A stretch of 64,000 bases of DNA, taken from assembly GCA_018268315.1 (NCBI GenBank), contig JAFDWU010000006.1, forward strand, positions 1 through 64,000. Direction: 5' to 3'. This DNA is from Armatimonadota bacterium. GTDB lineage: Bacteria; Armatimonadota; Fimbriimonadia; Fimbriimonadales; Fimbriimonadaceae. Shown here piece after piece: positions 7,546 through 15,859 of the stretch (positions are counted from its first letter, which is position 1; every line of letters begins with the position of its first letter). The notes beneath the pieces were generated by a model that had not been told where the DNA came from, did no database searches, and saw only the letters and a program-made list of their open reading frames with translations. Position numbers and translations under genes: made by a program.

Positions 7546-8652
7546 ATGAAGCCCCGACACTTCGCCATCTTCCTGCCGGACCTTGGGCAGGGCGGCGCGG
7601 AGCGCATGATGGCGAACCTCTCGCGCGGGCTTTTCGAGCGCGGCCACCGGGTTGATCTCGTTCTTTGCCGAAAGGAGGGCGTCTATTTCGACGCCATTCC
7701 GCCGGAAGTGCGCATTTTCGATCTCGGGGTAGGGAACCCGATGCTCGCCACCAAGGCGCTGGTGGCTTATCTGGAAGCAGAAAAGCCGGAGACGATGCTT
7801 TCCGCGCTGAACCAGCCGAACACGGTGGCGGTTTGGGCTCTGGCCAAGTCTCGGCATAAGCCGCGCGTGGTCATTGGGATACGCAATACCCTGACCGAGG
7901 AAGCTAAGCACGCCAAGAGCCTGAAGCTAAAGGTGATGCCGTTGTTCGTAAAGCGTTACGGCCCTCGCGCCGATGCGGTGATTGCGGTTTCGCAGGGCGC
8001 GGCGGATGATTTTGTGCAGCTAACCGGCATGCCCGCAAGCCGGGTCCATGTGGTTTACAACCCGGTGATCGACGATGCGCTGCTGGCGGGGGCGAAGGTT
8101 CGGCCCGAGCACCCGTGGTTTCAGGAGGGTCAGCCGCCGGTGGTGCTTGGCATCGGGCGTTTGAACACGCAGAAGGATTTCCCAACCCTGCTGAAGGCGT
8201 TTGCCAAGGTTCGCGCGCAACGCGAATGCCGCCTGATGATCCTCGGCGAAGGCCCGGACAGGGAAGCGTTGCAGGCCGAGGCGCAAGCGTTGGGTTTTGC
8301 TGCTGACTTCCAGATGCCGGGCTTCGTCTCGCCGCCATTCGGCTACATGGCTCATGCCGGTGTCTTCGTCTTATCATCTCTGTTCGAGGGGCTGCCGGGA
8401 GTGCTGATTCAAGCGCTCGCGAGCGGAGCGCCGTGTGTGGCGACCGATTGCCCAAGTGGTCCGAGGGAAGTGCTTGATGGCGGACGAATCGGCGCACTCA
8501 TTCCGATGAGCGACCCCGTCGCAATGGCCGCCGCTATCTCGAAGGCGCTAGATGGCCAACTTGTAGAAGCATCTACTCAGGACTTACAAAGATTCACGAT
8601 GGAAGCCGCTGTTAGCGGCTACGAGCAAGTGATGACCGAAGGCCTGCCCTAA
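7546..8652 (+). CDS. Family 4 glycosyltransferase
   Basis: 368 residues with the GT-B fold of the GT4 family. The N-terminal domain opens 'FAIFLPDLGQGGAERMM', where GGAERM is the acceptor-side glycine motif. The C-terminal domain has 'VVLGIGRLNTQKDFPTLLKA' and the nucleotide-sugar motif E-x7-E within 'FEGLPGVLIQALASG', followed by 'ATDCPSGPREVL'. Such enzymes retain anomeric configuration and build surface polysaccharide or glycolipid. The closest shape is the capsule/LPS N-acetylgalactosaminyl- or glucosyltransferase group. No other polysaccharide gene is adjacent, so the substrate is unknown. Confidence 0.9.
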   Translation: MKPRHFAIFLPDLGQGGAERMMANLSRGLFERGHRVDLVLCRKEGVYFDAIPPEVRIFDLGVGNPMLATKALVAYLEAEKPETMLSALNQPNTVAVWALAKSRHKPRVVIGIRNTLTEEAKHAKSLKLKVMPLFVKRYGPRADAVIAVSQGAADDFVQLTGMPASRVHVVYNPVIDDALLAGAKVRPEHPWFQEGQPPVVLGIGRLNTQKDFPTLLKAFAKVRAQRECRLMILGEGPDREALQAEAQALGFAADFQMPGFVSPPFGYMAHAGVFVLSSLFEGLPGVLIQALASGAPCVATDCPSGPREVLDGGRIGALIPMSDPVAMAAAISKALDGQLVEASTQDLQRFTMEAAVSGYEQVMTEGLP

Positions 8653-8664
8653 CGGGGTACGGGT

Positions 8665-8683
8665 CCGCGCGGCTCGCGCGCGG
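8665..8683. other. GC-rich hairpin between glycosyltransferase and MFS gene
   Basis: CCGCGCG (8665-8671) and CGCGCGG (8677-8683) form a 7-bp all-GC stem with a 5-base loop, 12 bases past the glycosyltransferase stop and 11 bases before the MFS ATG. There is no T run, so it may slow polymerase or protect an mRNA end. Confidence 0.35.
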
Positions 8684-8694
8684 TGTTAGCCAGA

Positions 8695-9876
8695 ATGATA
8701 GCCGTGTCAGCAAACCGCCGCACACTCGCCGTTCTTATGGCGGCAATCTTCCTCGACCTTGTCGGGTTCGGCATGCTGATTCCGGATTTCCAGCTGCGCG
8801 CCGAGAAGCTTGGCGCGAAGGGATGGGTCATCGGGGCGATCCTTAGCAGCCTATTCATCGTCCAGTTCGTGGTTTCGCCCTTGTGGGGAGCGATGAGCGA
8901 CCGCCGTGGGCGGCGACCGGTCTTACTCGCCTGCTCCGCGCTTTCCGCCTTTGCAATGCTGACCTACGGCTTCGCGGGGAATCTTTGGATCATGCTGGGC
9001 AGCCGCATCATTGGCGGATTTGGCGCGGCCAACGTGGTGGTGGCGCAGGCATATATCGCGGATGCCTTCCCACCAGAGAATCGCAGCGTTGCCCTCGGCA
9101 GGCTTGGCGCGGCATTGCAAGCGGGACTAATTCTCGGCGCTGCGCTTGCGGGCCTGATAACCAAGGTGTTTGGCTCCGAAATCATTGGCTTTGTGGCTGC
9201 CGCCAGTTCGGGGCTCGGCGTGTTGCTGCTGTTCCTGTTCCTCCCTTCGGTTGAGGTTAAGCAAGAGGAGCAGCCCGGCAAGCGGCCGATCATCAATTTG
9301 GCGCTGCTGAAGGACGTTCCCGCGCTTACGCCGCTCTTTATTTTGGCGGCGGTCGCATGGTTCGCCTTGGCGTGCCTTGAAGGCACGTTTGGCCGCCTAA
9401 TCCACCACAATTTGAACTACGGCCAGTACGAGTACGGCATCGTTTTCAGCATCGAGTCGATCACCGGGGTTGCCGCCCAGTCATTCCTTCTCGCCCCTGT
9501 TCAAAAACTAATGAGTTCACGCCTGATGGTAGTGTGCGGCTACCTCTTGCAGGGGTTGGGCCTGGTGCTCATGCCGTTCGCTCCCAGCCTTGCCGCGCTC
9601 GTCATCTTCGGCGCGTGTTATTCGCTCGGCACATCCATCTCCTCGCCCGCCGTTAACGGCGCATGCTCCACCCTCACGCCGGAAGACCGGCAGGGTGAGA
9701 TGTTTGGCCTGATGCAGGGCGCGCGCTCGATCGGCTTTGTGGTGGGCCCGTTGCTTGGGGGAGCGCTGTTCGACTTCCGTCCGGCTTCGCCCTATTTGCT
9801 CGCCGGCGTCGTGTCGCTGGCCGCCGCGTTCCTGGCCCCGTTCGCCATCCCGAAGAAACGCCAAGCGGTAGCATGA
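8695..9876 (+). CDS. MFS transporter, drug:proton antiporter (TetA-like) type
   Basis: 393 residues from the ATG at 8695; a GTG at 8683 lies inside a GC hairpin and is less likely. Twelve membrane helices fit the hydrophobic pattern. Loop 2-3 carries MFS motif A, 'GAMSDRRGRRPVLL', and helix 5 has the 'GRLGAALQAGLILGAAL' pattern like motif C of antiporters. The helix 1 sequence 'LAVLMAAIFLDLVGFGMLIP' is typical of the TetA/multidrug DHA1 group. It likely exports a small molecule using the proton gradient; the substrate is unknown. The next gene starts 4 bases after the stop. Confidence 0.88.
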   Translation: MIAVSANRRTLAVLMAAIFLDLVGFGMLIPDFQLRAEKLGAKGWVIGAILSSLFIVQFVVSPLWGAMSDRRGRRPVLLACSALSAFAMLTYGFAGNLWIMLGSRIIGGFGAANVVVAQAYIADAFPPENRSVALGRLGAALQAGLILGAALAGLITKVFGSEIIGFVAAASSGLGVLLLFLFLPSVEVKQEEQPGKRPIINLALLKDVPALTPLFILAAVAWFALACLEGTFGRLIHHNLNYGQYEYGIVFSIESITGVAAQSFLLAPVQKLMSSRLMVVCGYLLQGLGLVLMPFAPSLAALVIFGACYSLGTSISSPAVNGACSTLTPEDRQGEMFGLMQGARSIGFVVGPLLGGALFDFRPASPYLLAGVVSLAAAFLAPFAIPKKRQAVA

Positions 9877-9880
9877 ATGG

Positions 9881-10432
9881 GTGAATGAGCTTGGGATGGT
9901 GCAGCAAGCCGCGCTTTGGGCGGCGGAGCTTCACGCGGATGAGGTGCGCGATACTCCCAATCCTCTGCCTTACGTGACCCACGTGATGGAGGTCGCCTCC
10001 AATCTTCGCTACACCGGCGGAGTAACCGACGAGGAAATGCTTGCTGCTGCGTTCCTCCACGATGCCGTCGAATCATTCCACACATCGCACCAAGAAGTGG
10101 ACAAGCGGTTCGGAAAGCGTGTTAGCGAATTAGTGAAACTTCTGACACGCGAGGAGCCTACGCCCGCCCAAACTAAAGGGATGACGAAGGACGAAATATG
10201 GCAACTTCGCAGCGACATCTTGCTCGGCGAGATCGAGAAGATGAGCAAGGATGCGATGGCGATAAAGCTTGCCGACCGCCTTGCCAACTTGCGCGAGGCG
10301 CTTTTATTCAAGAAGGGCGATAAGCTCACCCGCTACCTGGCGCAAACCAACCGCATTTTGGAGATCGTGCCGCGCACCGTTAATCCCGGTCTTTGGACCG
10401 CAATTCGGGACCTTGCGAGGCAGGCAAAGTAA
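9881..10432 (+). CDS. HD-domain phosphohydrolase, SpoT/MESH1-like
   Basis: 183 residues, GTG start at 9881; an ATG at 9896 would drop five residues. Conserved metal-site motifs appear in order: 'PYVTHVMEVA' (first His), 'AAAFLHDAVES' (HD pair) and 'AIKLADRLANL' (distal Asp). 'FGKRVSELVKLLTREE' matches the FGxxVaxLVxgvT stretch of RelA/SpoT hydrolases. There is no synthetase, TGS or ACT domain, so it is a single-domain form like MESH1, which removes pyrophosphate from (p)ppGpp or phosphate from NADPH. Its stop overlaps the ilvC start by one base, so the two are translated together. The activity is inferred. Confidence 0.8.
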   Translation: MNELGMVQQAALWAAELHADEVRDTPNPLPYVTHVMEVASNLRYTGGVTDEEMLAAAFLHDAVESFHTSHQEVDKRFGKRVSELVKLLTREEPTPAQTKGMTKDEIWQLRSDILLGEIEKMSKDAMAIKLADRLANLREALLFKKGDKLTRYLAQTNRILEIVPRTVNPGLWTAIRDLARQAK

Positions 10433-11427
10433 TGGCGCGTTTCTTCAAGAGGAGCGAGATCGACGAATCGCTGCTTAAAGAAAAGACGATCGCGATTTTG
10501 GGCTACGGAAACCAGGGTCGAGCGCAAGCGTTGAATCTCCGCGATTCCGGCCACGAAGTCGTTATTGGCGCAAGAACGGGAGGAGAAGGCGCGAAGCAGG
10601 CCATTAAGGATGGTTTCATGGCCCTGCGCCTCTCGGAAGCCGCTTCCGCCGCTGATGTGGCAATGCTCTCGCTCCCTGATACGGAAATGGGTGAGATTGC
10701 CGGCGCGCATATCGATCCCTTCCTCAAGCGCGGCGCGCTTGTTCTGCTATCGCACGGCTTCGCCATTCGGTTTGGCGTTTATGAGCCGCGGGCCGACGTC
10801 AGTGTTGGTTTGGTCGCCCCAAAGGGTGCGGGATGGAAGCTGCGCGCGAACTTCGAAGCGGGCTCTGGCCTTGCGGGAATGGTGGCCATTCATCGAGATG
10901 TAACCGGGAATTCTCTGGCATTGGTGCTTGCCTATGCTTCGGCTATCGGTTGCGCGCGAGTTGGGATCATGGAAACCACGTTTGATGAGGAAACCGTGAC
11001 CGATCTATTTGGCGAGCAAGCGGTGCTTTGCGGCGGGCTTCCGGAAATGCTGAAATCGGCATTTGGGACGCTCGTAGCCGCCGGATATCAGCCGGAAGTC
11101 GCCTACATCGAGTGCTTGCATGAGGCCAAGCTGATCCTCGATTTGATCTATGCGAAGGGGATGGCGGGCATGCGGGACAGCATTAGCGAGACCGCCCTTT
11201 ATGGCGGATTGACGGAAGGCCCAAACGTTGTGACCGACGCAACACGCGAAGCCATGGCGGCGATGCTCAAGCGCATCCAAAGCGGAGAGTTCGCCGAGAA
11301 CTGGATTGCTGAGGCGAAAGCAGGGAAGAGCCGGATGAAGAAGATGGTCCAGACGGAGCGCAGCCATGGCGTTAATACAGCTTTGGACAATTTGCTCAAG
11401 GCAATGCCAGGCTTCAATAAGCTCTAG
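10432..11427 (+). CDS. ilvC: Ketol-acid reductoisomerase, divergent class I
   Basis: 331 residues; the ATG overlaps the TAA of the HD gene (TAATG). The Rossmann motif is 'AILGYGNQGRAQALNLRDSG' (21-40). The magnesium ligands expected for the knotted domain are all present: D191 and E195 (DLFGEQAVL), E227 and E231 (ECLHE), with S251 and the catalytic-site H108 (SHGF). It should convert acetolactate to dihydroxyisovalerate in valine and leucine synthesis. Unusual points: the cofactor loop reads ARTGGEGAKQA and lacks the Ser residues that bind the NADPH phosphate, having E52 instead, and the usual KGPGH motif is KGAGW. No ilvB, ilvH or ilvD is adjacent. Confidence 0.88.
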   Translation: MARFFKRSEIDESLLKEKTIAILGYGNQGRAQALNLRDSGHEVVIGARTGGEGAKQAIKDGFMALRLSEAASAADVAMLSLPDTEMGEIAGAHIDPFLKRGALVLLSHGFAIRFGVYEPRADVSVGLVAPKGAGWKLRANFEAGSGLAGMVAIHRDVTGNSLALVLAYASAIGCARVGIMETTFDEETVTDLFGEQAVLCGGLPEMLKSAFGTLVAAGYQPEVAYIECLHEAKLILDLIYAKGMAGMRDSISETALYGGLTEGPNVVTDATREAMAAMLKRIQSGEFAENWIAEAKAGKSRMKKMVQTERSHGVNTALDNLLKAMPGFNKL

Positions 11428-11440
11428 GTAACCTCAAGCA

Positions 11441-11950
11441 GTGCTTGGGCGTTATCGGGAGCTATTTGAGTGGGAGCGAGATTGCAACGCGAAGATGCTT
11501 GCAATGATCGAATCCGTGCCTGCAGACGCCCGCGTCGACCCTAAGTTCCAGCGCGCGGTTGTGCTGGCCGATCACGTCGCCTTATGCCGAACGAACTGGC
11601 TTGCGAGAATGACCGACCCCGCCGCCCAAGTTTCCAACTGGCAGAACGACCTCGCCAAGCCGGAAGAACTTCGCCAAATCTTCGCCCATATGGAGCGACT
11701 TTGGGAGGAGTATCTTGTCCGCCTAACGGAGCAAGAAGTCGAAAGCGACTTTGAGTTCATCGGCACGGATGGCAAGACTCCCTTTCGATGGTCGATAAAA
11801 GGCCAGATGGAGCAGTTGGTTGGCCACGCCTGCTACCACCGGGGCCAAATCGCACTGTTGGTGGAACTGCTCGGCGGCGAAACGGAAGACACGGACTATC
11901 TTTTCTGGCGCTATCGCCGCGATCCGAAGTACGGAGCGATAACAAGCTGA
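11441..11950 (+). CDS. DinB-family metal-dependent four-helix protein
   Basis: 169 residues, GTG start 14 bases after ilvC. The DinB/YfiT fold is shown by three His at the expected places: H45 (ADHVAL) on the second helix, and H129 and H133 in 'VGHACYHRGQI' on the last helix, which form the metal site. The N-terminal 'YRELFEWERDCNAKML' is the typical first helix (W-x-N/R). Members include DNA-damage-induced DinB and bacillithiol or mycothiol S-transferases; the thiol used here cannot be told. The end overlaps the predicted start of the permease gene by four bases. Confidence 0.85.
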   Translation: MLGRYRELFEWERDCNAKMLAMIESVPADARVDPKFQRAVVLADHVALCRTNWLARMTDPAAQVSNWQNDLAKPEELRQIFAHMERLWEEYLVRLTEQEVESDFEFIGTDGKTPFRWSIKGQMEQLVGHACYHRGQIALLVELLGGETEDTDYLFWRYRRDPKYGAITS

Positions 11951-12726
11951 CCGCCACGCTTGCCCTGCTGATCCTGGCCTCGTTTGCCGCGGGCTTTGTT
12001 GATTCCGTCGCAGGCGGAGGGGGCCTGATTCAGTTCCCGGCACTGATGATCGCCTTTCCCGGCGCGCCGCTTGCCGTGCTGGCCGGCACTAATAAGCTAT
12101 CTTCCATCTGGGGAACGGCCTTCGCTTTTTGGCGATTTGGCCGTTCACTGAAGTTTGATTGGCGAGTCCTGCGCTGGGTGCTGCCTGCTGCGTTTGCTGC
12201 CTCGGTCTTTGGGGCTGTGGTCCTCTCGCGCCTGGATACACCGCGCGTGAAGCCGTACGTGGTCGTCGTCCTCATCGTGGTGGTCATCTTCGTCGGGGCT
12301 TACACCACCCTCCAGAAAGAGCTTGGCGCTTATAGCAAAGAGCACCACCTCGATCTCTCACTTAAGGCGATCATCGGTCGCGCAACCGTGATCGGAGTCG
12401 GCGCCGGATTTTACGACGGATTCTTCGGACCGGGGACGGGCAGCTTCCTGATCTTCGCGTGCATCCTGTGGCTTGGCTTCGATTTCTTGCAGGCTTCGGG
12501 GTGGGCCAAGGCGGTGAACTTTGCCACCAATACCGCCGCCCTCAGCTTCCTTCTCGCATCCGGCAACTTCTACTTGGGAACGGGGCTCTGCATGGCATGC
12601 GCAAATGTGGCGGGTTCGGCGATCGGCTCTCACCTTGCGATTCTCAAGGGGAATGGCTGGATTCGATTTATCTTCTTGATCATGGTTGCGGCTTTGCTAG
12701 TCAAGCTGATTATCACCAGGTCATAG
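11947..12726 (+). CDS. TSUP (TauE/SafE) family anion permease, probable CTG start
   Basis: About 259 residues. The body is typical of the sulfite exporter TauE/SafE family: two repeats, each starting with a Gly-rich helix ('AGFVDSVAGGGGLIQFPALM' near the N-terminus and 'VGAGFYDGFFGPGTGSFLIF' in the middle), and eight or so membrane helices. Members export sulfite or sulfoacetate or take up related anions. No ATG, GTG or TTG lies between the DinB stop and the first helix. A CTG at 11947 overlaps the DinB TGA (CTGA) and has GGAG at 11933-11936 ten bases before it. That is the best start. The next in-frame ATG upstream lies 50 codons inside dinB. Confidence 0.8.
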   Translation: MTATLALLILASFAAGFVDSVAGGGGLIQFPALMIAFPGAPLAVLAGTNKLSSIWGTAFAFWRFGRSLKFDWRVLRWVLPAAFAASVFGAVVLSRLDTPRVKPYVVVVLIVVVIFVGAYTTLQKELGAYSKEHHLDLSLKAIIGRATVIGVGAGFYDGFFGPGTGSFLIFACILWLGFDFLQASGWAKAVNFATNTAALSFLLASGNFYLGTGLCMACANVAGSAIGSHLAILKGNGWIRFIFLIMVAALLVKLIITRS

Positions 12727-12781
12727 AATCTCATTCGTTGCGACCGCTTAGCCGAGTTCAAACAACCATAATGGTAGTTGG

Positions 12782-13687
12782 ATGGCGAGAACTTGGGCTA
12801 CTGCCGATATTGGAAGCAACACGGTGCACCTTCTCGTCGCCACCACCGACGGCAAGAAGCTTGAACGGCTGGTAAACGAAAGCGAGTGGCTCTCTCTTGG
12901 TGAAACTGTCACTAAAGAGGGAATCGTAACCGACGCGAAGCTAAAGCACCTCATCGACACCCTGCGCCGCTTTCGACGCACTGCTCGCGCCCGCGGAACA
13001 GATCGCTTTTACTTATTTGCCACCGAAGCTATCCGGATTGCTCGCAATCACGAGAAGGTTCTGGACACCATTGCGAGCGAGGCGGAAGTGGTGGTCGAAG
13101 TTATCTCGCCGCGGCGTGAGGCGGAGCTATCGGTGCGCGGATGCTGCCTGGACTCTCCCTCGCCTTCGGTGATGATCGAGGTTGGCGGAGGCAGCGTGCA
13201 AATCGCCTCGGCGGAGAATTACGAATTGGTCGACTCCGTCTCCCTGCCGCTTGGCTCTGGCCGGTTGATGGCGGAGGCCGGTCTTCGGTTCCCACCGAGC
13301 CATCACGGCATCGAGATCATCGAAGACCACATCAAGCGCGCCCTTCAAGATTACGAACTTGTCGAAAGCGGTCCCACGCAAGTGGTTGGTTGTGGCGGCG
13401 TGGTGCGCGGGCTGTGGCGCGCTTTGCATCCCGATGGGGAGAAGGTGCTGCTTGTGGAAGAACTAGATTATCTGTCGTTCCAGTGCCGACGCTTGAACAT
13501 CTCAACCATTGCCGCACGGTTTGGTGTTAAGAATCGTCGCGCAGCAACCCTGTTGCCGGGGGCAATGGTGTACAGTGCATTGCTGAAACGGCTGGGAGTC
13601 GAGGAGATTCACGTAAGCGAGTACGGGGTGCGCGAAGGCGCGGTGTTAGAAATGTCCCGAGGCAGGATCGAACCATGTCTAGTTTAA
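12782..13687 (+). CDS. ppx: Ppx/GppA-family exopolyphosphatase
   Basis: 301 residues, the length of the single-core Ppx/GppA proteins without the C-terminal HD part. The actin-like ATPase core shows phosphate loop 1 'TADIGSNTVHLLV' (7-19), the 'LFATEAIRIARN' motif (about 78-89) and phosphate loop 2 'MIEVGGGSVQIA' (about 132-143), with a third Gly-rich stretch 'VVGCGGVVRG'. It removes terminal phosphate from polyphosphate or hydrolyses pppGpp. The stop overlaps the ppk start by 13 bases, and this pairing with polyphosphate kinase supports the polyphosphate role. Confidence 0.9.
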   Translation: MARTWATADIGSNTVHLLVATTDGKKLERLVNESEWLSLGETVTKEGIVTDAKLKHLIDTLRRFRRTARARGTDRFYLFATEAIRIARNHEKVLDTIASEAEVVVEVISPRREAELSVRGCCLDSPSPSVMIEVGGGSVQIASAENYELVDSVSLPLGSGRLMAEAGLRFPPSHHGIEIIEDHIKRALQDYELVESGPTQVVGCGGVVRGLWRALHPDGEKVLLVEELDYLSFQCRRLNISTIAARFGVKNRRAATLLPGAMVYSALLKRLGVEEIHVSEYGVREGAVLEMSRGRIEPCLV

Positions 13688-15759
13688 GCAGCAAACAGCA
13701 GGCGATGCTCAGCTCGGAGCGGTACATAAACCGCGAGCTTTCTTGGCTTGAGTTTAACGCTCGCGTACTTGCGGAGGCCGCCAATCCTGACAACCCGTTG
13801 CTGGAACGCTTGAAGTTCCTTGCCATCTTCGAATCGAACCTGGACGAGTTCTACATGGTCCGCGTCAGCGGCCTCATCGAGCAATACGAGAGCGGCGTCC
13901 TCGATATCTCCCCCGACGGCCTTTCTCCCAACGAGCAGCTGAACCTGATTTCGGAGACCGCATTCCCGCTTCGGCGCGAGGCTTCGCGCATTTTTGAGGA
14001 AGAAATCCGCCCCCAGCTTGGCAAGGAAGGCGTTCATATCCGGCAGATGTCCGAACTGAACGAGAAGCAGGTCGAGGAACTGAACGAGTATTTCGCCGAG
14101 CAAGTTTTCAGCCTCATCACGCCGCTGGTGCTGGATCCCGCGCCGAGCGTGGCGTTTATCTCCAACCGCAGCCTGAATCTTGTTGTGCTGGCGAAAGATG
14201 ATTCCGGCGAGCGCCGCATATTGCGGCTAAAAGTGCCCACCGTTATCCCGCGAGCAGTTCCTGTGCCGCGAAAGAAAAGCGAATACGTGTTGCTGGAGGA
14301 CCTTATCAAGGCAAACCTCGGGCTGCTTTTCCCCGGCGTTCAACTCGAAGGCGCTTACTGCTTCAGGGTCATTCGAGACGCCGATATCGAAATCCGGCAG
14401 CTTGAAGCCGCCGACCTTATTTCCGCCATCGAACAGAGCATTCGCCTCAGGCGATTCGGCGACCCGGTGCTGCTAGAAGTTGAATCAGCAGCGCCCAAAG
14501 CGATCAAAGAATTCCTGCGCAAAATGCACGAGCTTGACCCCGAGGACATGCTGGAAACCGACGGCATTCTTGGCATGGAGATGTTCTGGGAATTGGTGAA
14601 CATTGAAAAGCCAAACCTGCGCTTTCAGCCCCACCTGCCCCACACCGAAGAAAGGTTCAGCACCGCGAAATCGCTGTTCGATACGGTGAAGTCTACGGAC
14701 GTATTCCTACACCATCCCTACGATTCCTTCCGCCCGGTGGAGGAGTTCGTGGCAAGCGCTGCCACCGATCCCAACGTTATCGGCATTAAGCAGACCCTTT
14801 ACCGCGTCGGCGCTGAATCGCCAATCATCGAATCCCTTTTGGCCGCCGCCGAACTTGGCAAGCAGGTCGCGGTGATGGTGGAGCTGAAGGCCCGATTCGA
14901 TGAAAGCAACAACCTGGTTTGGGCGCGGCGATTAGAGCATGCCGGCGTGCATGTAACTTATGGTTTTCCGGAAATGAAGACCCATTGCAAGCTCTGCCTG
15001 GTGGTGCGAAAAGAGGGCAATGGGGTGAAGAGCTACGCCCATATCGGCACCGGCAACTACAACCCCGTCACGGCGCGCCAGTACACCGACCTCGGCATGT
15101 TCACCTCCAATCCGGAGCTGACCCAGGACATCTCGGAGCTTTTCAACTATCTGACCGGCTTCAGTCGCCAGCGCGAGTATCGCCGCATCTTGGTCGCCCC
15201 GCTTAACCTGCGCGAAGGCATCATCGCCCGCATCGAGCGGGAAATGGAAGTCGCCAAGAAGACCGGCTCGGGTCGCCTCATCTTTAAGAACAACGCACTT
15301 GTCGATCCCGAAATCGTTGAAGCCCTCTATGCCGCCAGCGAGGCGGGAGTCGAGATCGATCTCATCGTTCGCGGCGTCTGCTGCCTACGGCCGGGCGTGA
15401 AGGGCATGAGCTCAAGAATTCGCGTGCGTTCCATCGTTGGCCGGTTCTTGGAGCACAGTCGGCTTTACTACTTCCATAACGGCGGAGATTCTGAAGCGCT
15501 GCTTGGCAGCGCAGACCTTATGCGCCGCAATCTCGATCGCCGCATCGAGGTGCTCGCCCCGGTGGTGAACCAGCAGCACATCAAGTTCTTGGTGCATGAA
15601 GTCATGCAACCGTATTTGGAGGACTCCACCAACGCCTGGGTGATGAAGCCGAACGGCGAGTACGACAAGCTGGACGGCAACAAATTTAGTGCGCAGAGCA
15701 ACCTGATGCTGCGCCCGGCAAGCCGCGTGTTTGCCGAGCTAGAAGGCTTGCGCCAATAA
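13675..15759 (+). CDS. ppk: Polyphosphate kinase 1
   Basis: 694 residues, full length for Ppk1. The N domain opens 'YINRELSWLEFNARVL', followed by 'LERLKFLAIFESNLDEFYMVR', the Ppk1 hallmark. The two PLD-like C domains contain 'SYAHIGTGNYNPVTARQYTD', with the phosphorylated His, and 'FLEHSRLYYFHNGG', with the second catalytic His, then 'LLGSADLMRRNLDRRIEV'. It reversibly transfers the gamma phosphate of ATP to polyphosphate chains. The start ATG overlaps the ppx end by 13 bases; an ATG nine codons in would also fit the family N-terminus. It is membrane-associated in many bacteria. Confidence 0.97.
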   Translation: MSSLSSKQQAMLSSERYINRELSWLEFNARVLAEAANPDNPLLERLKFLAIFESNLDEFYMVRVSGLIEQYESGVLDISPDGLSPNEQLNLISETAFPLRREASRIFEEEIRPQLGKEGVHIRQMSELNEKQVEELNEYFAEQVFSLITPLVLDPAPSVAFISNRSLNLVVLAKDDSGERRILRLKVPTVIPRAVPVPRKKSEYVLLEDLIKANLGLLFPGVQLEGAYCFRVIRDADIEIRQLEAADLISAIEQSIRLRRFGDPVLLEVESAAPKAIKEFLRKMHELDPEDMLETDGILGMEMFWELVNIEKPNLRFQPHLPHTEERFSTAKSLFDTVKSTDVFLHHPYDSFRPVEEFVASAATDPNVIGIKQTLYRVGAESPIIESLLAAAELGKQVAVMVELKARFDESNNLVWARRLEHAGVHVTYGFPEMKTHCKLCLVVRKEGNGVKSYAHIGTGNYNPVTARQYTDLGMFTSNPELTQDISELFNYLTGFSRQREYRRILVAPLNLREGIIARIEREMEVAKKTGSGRLIFKNNALVDPEIVEALYAASEAGVEIDLIVRGVCCLRPGVKGMSSRIRVRSIVGRFLEHSRLYYFHNGGDSEALLGSADLMRRNLDRRIEVLAPVVNQQHIKFLVHEVMQPYLEDSTNAWVMKPNGEYDKLDGNKFSAQSNLMLRPASRVFAELEGLRQ

Positions 15760-15859
15760 TCGGTACGGCGCAGTCTGTAGATTGTCAGGTATTACTAAGT
15801 TGCCTCTGCGTCGTGGCACCGTCGCCACATCGCTGAACGCAACTCAGCAAGGTTAAAAG

